A DNA stretch of 9,840 nucleotides from Acetatifactor sp. (GTDB lineage: Bacteria > Bacillota > Clostridia > Lachnospirales > Lachnospiraceae). The stretch spans positions 1 through 9,840 of the forward strand of contig JAILPF010000475.1 of assembly GCA_024699575.1 (NCBI GenBank). Direction: 5' to 3'. Numbering within the stretch: position 1 is the first letter of the stretch; each line of letters opens with the position of its first letter. The position numbers and the translations under genes are program-made. The notes under the pieces were generated by a model. It was not told where the DNA came from and did not search any database. It saw only the letters and a list, made by a program, of their open reading frames with translations. Shown here one piece after another: positions 5,843-9,840 of the stretch.

Positions 5843-6432
5843 GTGTCATCATCTTTGTTGTGACGCTTACCCACGCCATCCGGCATAACCGACGACAGAA
5901 AGAATCTCTGGAAAAAGGCTTCTGGGCAAGAGAGTCCATGGCTAACTCAGTACGGCGCAAACCCATCGACCGGTTAGACTATATTAATATTCCCGTGGAA
6001 CAGCTCCCTATGTCCCTACTTGCAGATGACCCACAGATTGCTGAGTGCATCGAGATAATAAAGAATCTATCCGCAAAACGTATTTTGAATCTGACCGGCT
6101 TTACCAACACTGATTTGAAGCTGGAATACGGGGCAGCCAATATCACAGAGCTTTCCGAATATGACCAAAATTACACCCTGCTGGTTCGCACCCTGCAGAA
6201 ATGGGCAGATGCCCTCTTTGAAGTCGAAGAAAAAGAAGCTGCTGTTTCACTCCTGGAATTTGCCGTCAGCACCCACACGGATGTAAGCAAAACTTATGAC
6301 CGGCTGGCCGACTATTATCTCGCAAACGGCGCCTCCGATAAAATTGACCACCTGATTGAGGTTGCGTCCACACTGCGCTCCTCCAACAAAAATGTGATTT
6401 TGCGACATCTGAAAGAAAAAAAGGGCAGATAA
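5821..6432 (+). CDS. Unrecognised membrane-anchored helical protein
   Basis: A 203-residue protein and the only plus-strand gene in the window. The ATG at 5821 is chosen because AAAGGA stands about nine bases upstream and because it begins with a natural N-terminal membrane segment (LPIFASVIIFVVTLTHAI, residues 3-20). An upstream in-frame start would put about 29 unlikely residues before it. After the span comes a strongly basic stretch (RHNRRQK, then RRKPIDR near 45-51), which by the positive-inside rule puts the bulk in the cytosol. The remainder is mostly helical; residues about 115-185 (YTLLVRTLQKWADALFEVEE, then TYDRLADYYLANGASDKIDH) look like two or three TPR-type helix pairs. That suggests a membrane-tethered protein-interaction domain. 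I do not recognise the family and assign no function. It diverges from the microprotein operon and converges on the exonuclease, with only two bases between the two stop codons. Confidence 0.82.
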   Translation: MKLPIFASVIIFVVTLTHAIRHNRRQKESLEKGFWARESMANSVRRKPIDRLDYINIPVEQLPMSLLADDPQIAECIEIIKNLSAKRILNLTGFTNTDLKLEYGAANITELSEYDQNYTLLVRTLQKWADALFEVEEKEAAVSLLEFAVSTHTDVSKTYDRLADYYLANGASDKIDHLIEVASTLRSSNKNVILRHLKEKKGR

Positions 6433-6443
6433 ATTTATCTGCC
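6411..6443 (-). terminator. Intrinsic terminator of the exonuclease unit
   Basis: A perfect 20-bp palindrome at 6424-6443 (arms GGCAGATA and TATCTGCC around AATT) is followed on the minus strand, after one C, by seven T residues, then C and TTT. This gives a stem of eight base pairs, a four-base loop and a U tract, as in Rho-independent terminators. In the plus direction there is no T tract, so it should work mainly for minus-strand transcripts. It includes the stop codons of both convergent genes. Confidence 0.7.
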
Positions 6444-7136
6444 GTAGGTTGCAAAAATCCGATCTGTGTAACGGCTTGCCTCACTTCGGGTCATCTGTTC
6501 CACATCCGGTGCCTCTTCTATATTATGTTGAAGAATCAGACGATATAACCGCTCCTTCTGCGCATTTGTAGCAGGGGAGTCTTTTTTTATCTTAAACAGA
6601 AGCGGGCTTGGAGAAAACAGTCCTTCCTCCTCATTGTAATACTCCTGCGTAAGCCTCTCATAAAGCCTGGATGTCGCAAGGGCATCCTCGTAAGCTCTGT
6701 GTGCCTTGTGCGGAATCCCAAAATGTGTGCAGAGAAATCCAAGGCTTCTGCTCTCCAGATTGGGAAGATATCTTCTGGCAATCCTCAAGGTATCAATCCC
6801 CTGCCTCTCAAAGGGAACTTTCCTGTTGACTGCCTCTTTTTTGAGAAAAGAATAATCAAATAAAACACTGTGTCCCAAAAGTGGCAGTTCCTCCAGATAT
6901 TCCATAAACTTCGGGAAAACCTCATCCATATAAGGTGCATCCTTCAGTTCAGCATCCGTGATGCCGGTAAGCTCCACAATGCGCTCCTCCAGCTTCCTCC
7001 CCGGATTTACCAGCGTATCAAAAGGTTCCTGTAGCTTTCCATCTATAACCTTTACCGCGCCAATCTCGATAATCTTATCCAGTTTCGGATTTAGTCCCGT
7101 TGTCTCTAAATCAATGCTTACGTATGTGTTAATCAT
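6435..7136 (-). CDS. DnaQ-type (DEDDh) 3'-5' exonuclease
   Basis: A 233-residue exonuclease of the DnaQ/PolC-epsilon family. The catalytic set is complete: Asp9 and Glu11 in SIDLETTGLN (Exo I), Asp94 in GHSVLFDYSFL (Exo II), and His146 with Asp151 in HRAYEDAL (Exo III), the DEDDh subtype. It should remove nucleotides from 3' ends of DNA, or possibly RNA, using two metal ions. The exonuclease domain ends near residue 170. A short linker leads to a C-terminal module (about 187-230) of the form SPATNAQKERLYRLI ... MTRSEASRYTDRI, a small helical motif also seen at the ends of various DNA-processing and phage-related proteins. The ATG at 7136 has GAGAGG five bases upstream; an in-frame ATG at 7163 would overlap the preceding gene and lacks a good site. 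It lies 16 bases after the lipoprotein gene, probably co-transcribed. It is not a full PolC or DinG protein. Confidence 0.9.
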   Translation of the reverse strand: MINTYVSIDLETTGLNPKLDKIIEIGAVKVIDGKLQEPFDTLVNPGRKLEERIVELTGITDAELKDAPYMDEVFPKFMEYLEELPLLGHSVLFDYSFLKKEAVNRKVPFERQGIDTLRIARRYLPNLESRSLGFLCTHFGIPHKAHRAYEDALATSRLYERLTQEYYNEEEGLFSPSPLLFKIKKDSPATNAQKERLYRLILQHNIEEAPDVEQMTRSEASRYTDRIFATYGR

Positions 7137-7152
7137 GTATTCCTCTCTCTTT

Positions 7153-9393
7153 TTAATGCTCATCCAGATAAAGCTGTATCCGATTATTCATGATATCTGC
7201 CACCTCTTGTGCAGATTTATCACCATCAAAATACGCCGGAGCTTCTTCCCCTATAATAGAGTATATATCATCCACCTCCGGTATTGCACCCGCTCCTTCA
7301 AATGCAGTGCGGAATTTCCTGATGTTTTCTTCTGTCAACACTTCACTGACATAATCATATCCGTAAAAAGTATTTACACCCACAAAATCGGAATTGACGT
7401 ATTTACCTTCCAGCGCATAATCACAAAATAAGTCCATCGCATTCTTGCGCACCGGCAACCCCTCTGCAGCAAATCCCTGACTGGATTTTTCTGCAATCTT
7501 ATCTTGTACCTCATCCGATAGCAGATACGTCAAAAAAGCCTGTACCCCTTCTGCATTGGCATTGGATTGATTCACCACAAATCCATCACAGGCTAAAAAA
7601 CTGTTAGCTTCCCCTTTTTCTGCCGGAAATCCAATATATACTTCTTTATCCTTAAATAATGCTCCCAAAAGCTGCAGGGAGTCAACTCCTCTGATGGCCG
7701 CCATTACAGCCGGTATCTCCCCCTTAGCAATCGCAGCACCATATTCCTCTTTTTCACCGGAATATGCCTGTTCTTTCAGCAATTCCATTAGCTGTAAAGC
7801 CTTCGCATCATTCAAATGACTGGTTCCTTTCTTCCAGTCGATGAACCCGGTTTTCGACTGAGGAAAAATCCCCAGATAGAAAAAGACACTCTCTTTCTCC
7901 AGCACCCCTTGGTCCAGACTACCTAATGCTCCACTATATCCGTTATCCTTCATGCACTGTTCTACTTTTTCCAAGTTCCACGAAGACCATTTCCCTGCTA
8001 TTTTCTCCCCTGTGACCAGAGTGCGAAGGCTACATTTATAGGGAATCATATAATTTTTGCCGTTCACTTCTCCCGTCTTCCATGCCGACTGCCAGATTTC
8101 TTTCTTGCTCTGGTCACAATACTCAGTCATATCCTTCAAATATCCCTTCCGAACTGCCTCCGATACATTCAACAGATATCCATCCAGCAGATCCGGTCCT
8201 TCTCCTGTACTGATTTCCTCCACAATCCGATTGCGATAATCATTCCAATCCTCACCCTGATCAGGAGTCCGCAGCACTATCTGGTAGTTCGAATTGGACT
8301 TATTAAAATCAGCTACTAATTCCTGAAGAAACGGTGAGGCGTAAATCATTGCAGCTTCCAGCATCTCTGTCTTTTGCAGCTTCCCCTCCCTGGGTAGCTC
8401 TAAAAGGGTTATTCTGCCATTTGTCTCAACCAGCATAAGCAATGAACCGGATTCTGTGACAGTACCACCATAAACTCTGTCTATAGAATAACCTTCATTC
8501 TCAAAGTTTAACAGATATTCCTCTGTTCCGTCCTGCACCGAAAAGCGCACAATCGTCATCGGATTGCACAAATAGGCTTCTTCTTCCGAAATATATATAA
8601 CCCTGCCATCCGGATGCATGTTCCCAAATGTGTTGAAAGAATATATCTTTTCACCTGTAGCAATATCCCAGATTGTAAAATAATTGTTCTCATCGCTCCC
8701 GCACATATACATTCCGTTGTCTGTCTCAAGCGCCTGCATAAACTGCCCCTGCATAGCCGGATTTCCATATTCAACTGTAGAAAAATCCGAATCATAATAT
8801 TGAAATTCCCGGTCGAGATAAAGATAGGAATTCTGGTCACCATCAATATACCAGTTCTTGTCATATGATAAAAGCTCTGCATTTACCATAGTTCCCGGTA
8901 TCATAATATCCGGCACTCTAAATCCATCTTCCAATGTCCAATCTGCCCAGAAGAACTGCTTTTCGTCATAATCGTCCAAAAGGAGCTGAAGCTTTCCATC
9001 CTTCCCAAAAGTCGCTTTGCTCACATAATGCTGGGTGCCGTCCTCCGCCCAATCCGTCAAACCAATGGTCTGGCATTCCCAGGATTCATATGGAGCATCC
9101 AGCCTTTGCAGGCAATATCCCTCCGTCCATCCCTCATTGGCAAGTAGCTTCACAAAGCGGTAAACCGTATCCCCGTTCATGTCCCAGAAAAACTCAGACA
9201 CGCTTCCATTCTCCGGGAGGCAATCTATTAATGCTTCGTCTGCATCCGGAAGCTGTTTCTCGACAAGCTGTGCTCGCCGAGCTTCTTCCCCTATCATTGC
9301 ATTCTGTTCACCGCTTTGGCTGTTGCGACCACATGCACCAATACTTAAACCCACACACAACAATATCAAGGATGCAAAGCCTTTGCTCTTCAT
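7153..9393 (-). CDS. Solute-binding lipoprotein with propeller-like N-terminal region
   Basis: A 746-residue lipoprotein. The signal is MKSKGFASLILLCVGLSIGA with lipobox IGAC, so Cys21 is the likely lipidated residue. Residues about 55-340 contain repeated short beta segments with turn motifs (WDMNGDTVYRFVKL, YFTIWDIATGEKIYSFNTFG, GSLLMLVETNGRITLLELPR), which suggests a beta-propeller. From about residue 343 a family-1-type ABC solute-binding domain follows: MIYASPFLQELVADFNKSNS, EEISTGEGPDLLDG, VNGKNYMIPYKCSLRTLV, LTYLLSDEVQDKIAEKSSQG, and the usual C-terminal helix ending AQEVADIMNNRIQLYLDEH. It is roughly 300 residues longer than a standard solute-binding protein. No permease or ATPase gene is visible, so import, sensing or scaffolding are all possible; the ligand is unknown. 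AGGAGG ten bases before the ATG at 9393 and the signal peptide fix the start. The upstream gene stops 17 bases before it. Confidence 0.88.
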   Translation of the reverse strand: MKSKGFASLILLCVGLSIGACGRNSQSGEQNAMIGEEARRAQLVEKQLPDADEALIDCLPENGSVSEFFWDMNGDTVYRFVKLLANEGWTEGYCLQRLDAPYESWECQTIGLTDWAEDGTQHYVSKATFGKDGKLQLLLDDYDEKQFFWADWTLEDGFRVPDIMIPGTMVNAELLSYDKNWYIDGDQNSYLYLDREFQYYDSDFSTVEYGNPAMQGQFMQALETDNGMYMCGSDENNYFTIWDIATGEKIYSFNTFGNMHPDGRVIYISEEEAYLCNPMTIVRFSVQDGTEEYLLNFENEGYSIDRVYGGTVTESGSLLMLVETNGRITLLELPREGKLQKTEMLEAAMIYASPFLQELVADFNKSNSNYQIVLRTPDQGEDWNDYRNRIVEEISTGEGPDLLDGYLLNVSEAVRKGYLKDMTEYCDQSKKEIWQSAWKTGEVNGKNYMIPYKCSLRTLVTGEKIAGKWSSWNLEKVEQCMKDNGYSGALGSLDQGVLEKESVFFYLGIFPQSKTGFIDWKKGTSHLNDAKALQLMELLKEQAYSGEKEEYGAAIAKGEIPAVMAAIRGVDSLQLLGALFKDKEVYIGFPAEKGEANSFLACDGFVVNQSNANAEGVQAFLTYLLSDEVQDKIAEKSSQGFAAEGLPVRKNAMDLFCDYALEGKYVNSDFVGVNTFYGYDYVSEVLTEENIRKFRTAFEGAGAIPEVDDIYSIIGEEAPAYFDGDKSAQEVADIMNNRIQLYLDEH

Positions 9394-9410
9394 GTTGTAC
9401 AAACCTCCTC

Positions 9411-9840
9411 CTACCGATGCTGCCGTTTTATCCACATAGTTGTAACCAATATTATGACAATTGCTACTATAGCAAAGTATAGCAGCATCCGGGATGTCTC
9501 ATAATGCGTAAAACGGATGGTGTAAATTGGTTTTTCGCAGGATGTTTCGGGATTTAAATCCGATTTGATACTTACGATAATTCTTGAAAAATTATGATGA
9601 TTCCCCAGCTGTTCACTGTAAGCGGAAAAATCCTGCAAGCCCACCCATAATAAGTCTATATCTCGACCATAGGACCAATTATCCGCCTTGCTGTTCTTAA
9701 AAAGTAATTCGCCCCTACTTTCTTCACTCAAAGGACGAATATAGTCATTCACTCCGACATATAACTCATCATTTTTTGATAAGTACAGTTTCTCTGCTGT
9801 GCAGATGTCTAAAACCGTATAGCATTTACCGGTGCCGTTG
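9411..9840 (-). CDS. C-terminal part of a membrane-anchored extracytoplasmic protein
   Basis: Only the last 142 residues are in the window; the frame is open to the right edge, so the true start lies beyond 9840. A GTG at 9752 is not supported as a start because the frame continues upstream without a stop. The visible part is a polar, beta-rich domain (TVLDICTAEKLYLS, RDIDLLWVGLQDFSAYSEQ, FSRIIVSIKSDLNPET), then one transmembrane helix (LLYFAIVAIVIILVTTMWI) and the basic tail KRQHR, with the stop at 9413-9411. This predicts an outside domain held by a C-terminal anchor with its basic tail in the cytosol. The family is not recognised. It directly precedes the propeller/solute-binding lipoprotein, 17 bases away and on the same strand, so the two probably work together at the outer face of the membrane. 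No kinase, permease or cyclase domain is visible in this part. Confidence 0.72.
   Translation of the reverse strand, partial: NGTGKCYTVLDICTAEKLYLSKNDELYVGVNDYIRPLSEESRGELLFKNSKADNWSYGRDIDLLWVGLQDFSAYSEQLGNHHNFSRIIVSIKSDLNPETSCEKPIYTIRFTHYETSRMLLYFAIVAIVIILVTTMWIKRQHR

Noticed and set aside
7239..9294. A 16-base direct repeat, GAGCTTCTTCCCCTAT, at 7239-7254 and 9279-9294
   Set aside because: Both copies lie in the lipoprotein gene and encode the same short peptide IGEEA (minus strand). Two short copies 2 kb apart are best explained by shared codons, not by a mobile or recombining repeat.
8934..9482. A plus-strand open frame of 182 codons opposite the lipoprotein N-terminus
   Set aside because: Its product is rich in His, Pro and Ser as expected from an antisense frame, and it spans the real lipoprotein signal peptide and the stop of the neighbouring gene.

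Overview
The window looks like a chromosomal segment of a low-to-mid GC, Gram-positive anaerobe in the Clostridia, most likely family Lachnospiraceae. This rests on the gene set (VanW/G5-type exported protein, a HypE-like PurM-superfamily protein next to an Lrp/AsnC regulator and class I aminotransferase, a propeller-fused solute-binding lipoprotein), on AGGAGG-type ribosome binding sites and on the codon use. Genes are densely packed, no stretch over 300 bases is gene-free, and I see no mobile element, rRNA, tRNA or CRISPR array.

Layout. (1) Positions 1-5766, minus strand: an apparent seven-gene operon. In transcription order it holds a 35-residue single-span membrane microprotein (5766-5659), a secreted VanW/G5 protein (5610-4147), a HypE/PurM-like protein (4123-3101), an Lrp/AsnC regulator (3048-2566), a class I PLP aminotransferase (2569-1391, ATGA overlap), the tRNA wobble methyltransferase TrmL (1387-893), and an RNase H-fold protein that runs off the left edge (880-1). 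A good sigma-A promoter (TTGCAA, 17 bp, TATAAT) lies at 5842-5814, just before the microprotein. (2) Positions 5821-6432, plus strand: one divergent gene for an unrecognised membrane-anchored helical protein. (3) Positions 6435-9840, minus strand: a second unit. It holds the end of a membrane-anchored protein cut by the right edge (9840-9411), a lipoprotein with a propeller-like N-terminal region and a family-1-type solute-binding domain (9393-7153), and a DnaQ-type 3'-5' exonuclease (7136-6435). It ends at an intrinsic terminator whose perfect palindrome also encodes the last residues of both convergent genes.

How the genes fit together. The Lrp regulator and aminotransferase are translationally coupled and probably form an amino-acid-responsive pair. 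The microprotein and VanW protein point to the envelope, and TrmL and the RNase H-like protein to nucleic acid metabolism, so the first operon mixes functions. In the second unit the lipoprotein and its membrane-anchored neighbour probably act together outside the membrane; no transporter permease is visible.

The points most worth a second look are the microprotein (probably missed by automatic annotation), the divergent RNase H-like protein, the HypE-like protein lacking HypE hallmarks, two dyad-symmetric sequences before the Lrp gene, a terminator-like hairpin inside the HypE-like gene, and the propeller-solute-binding fusion.
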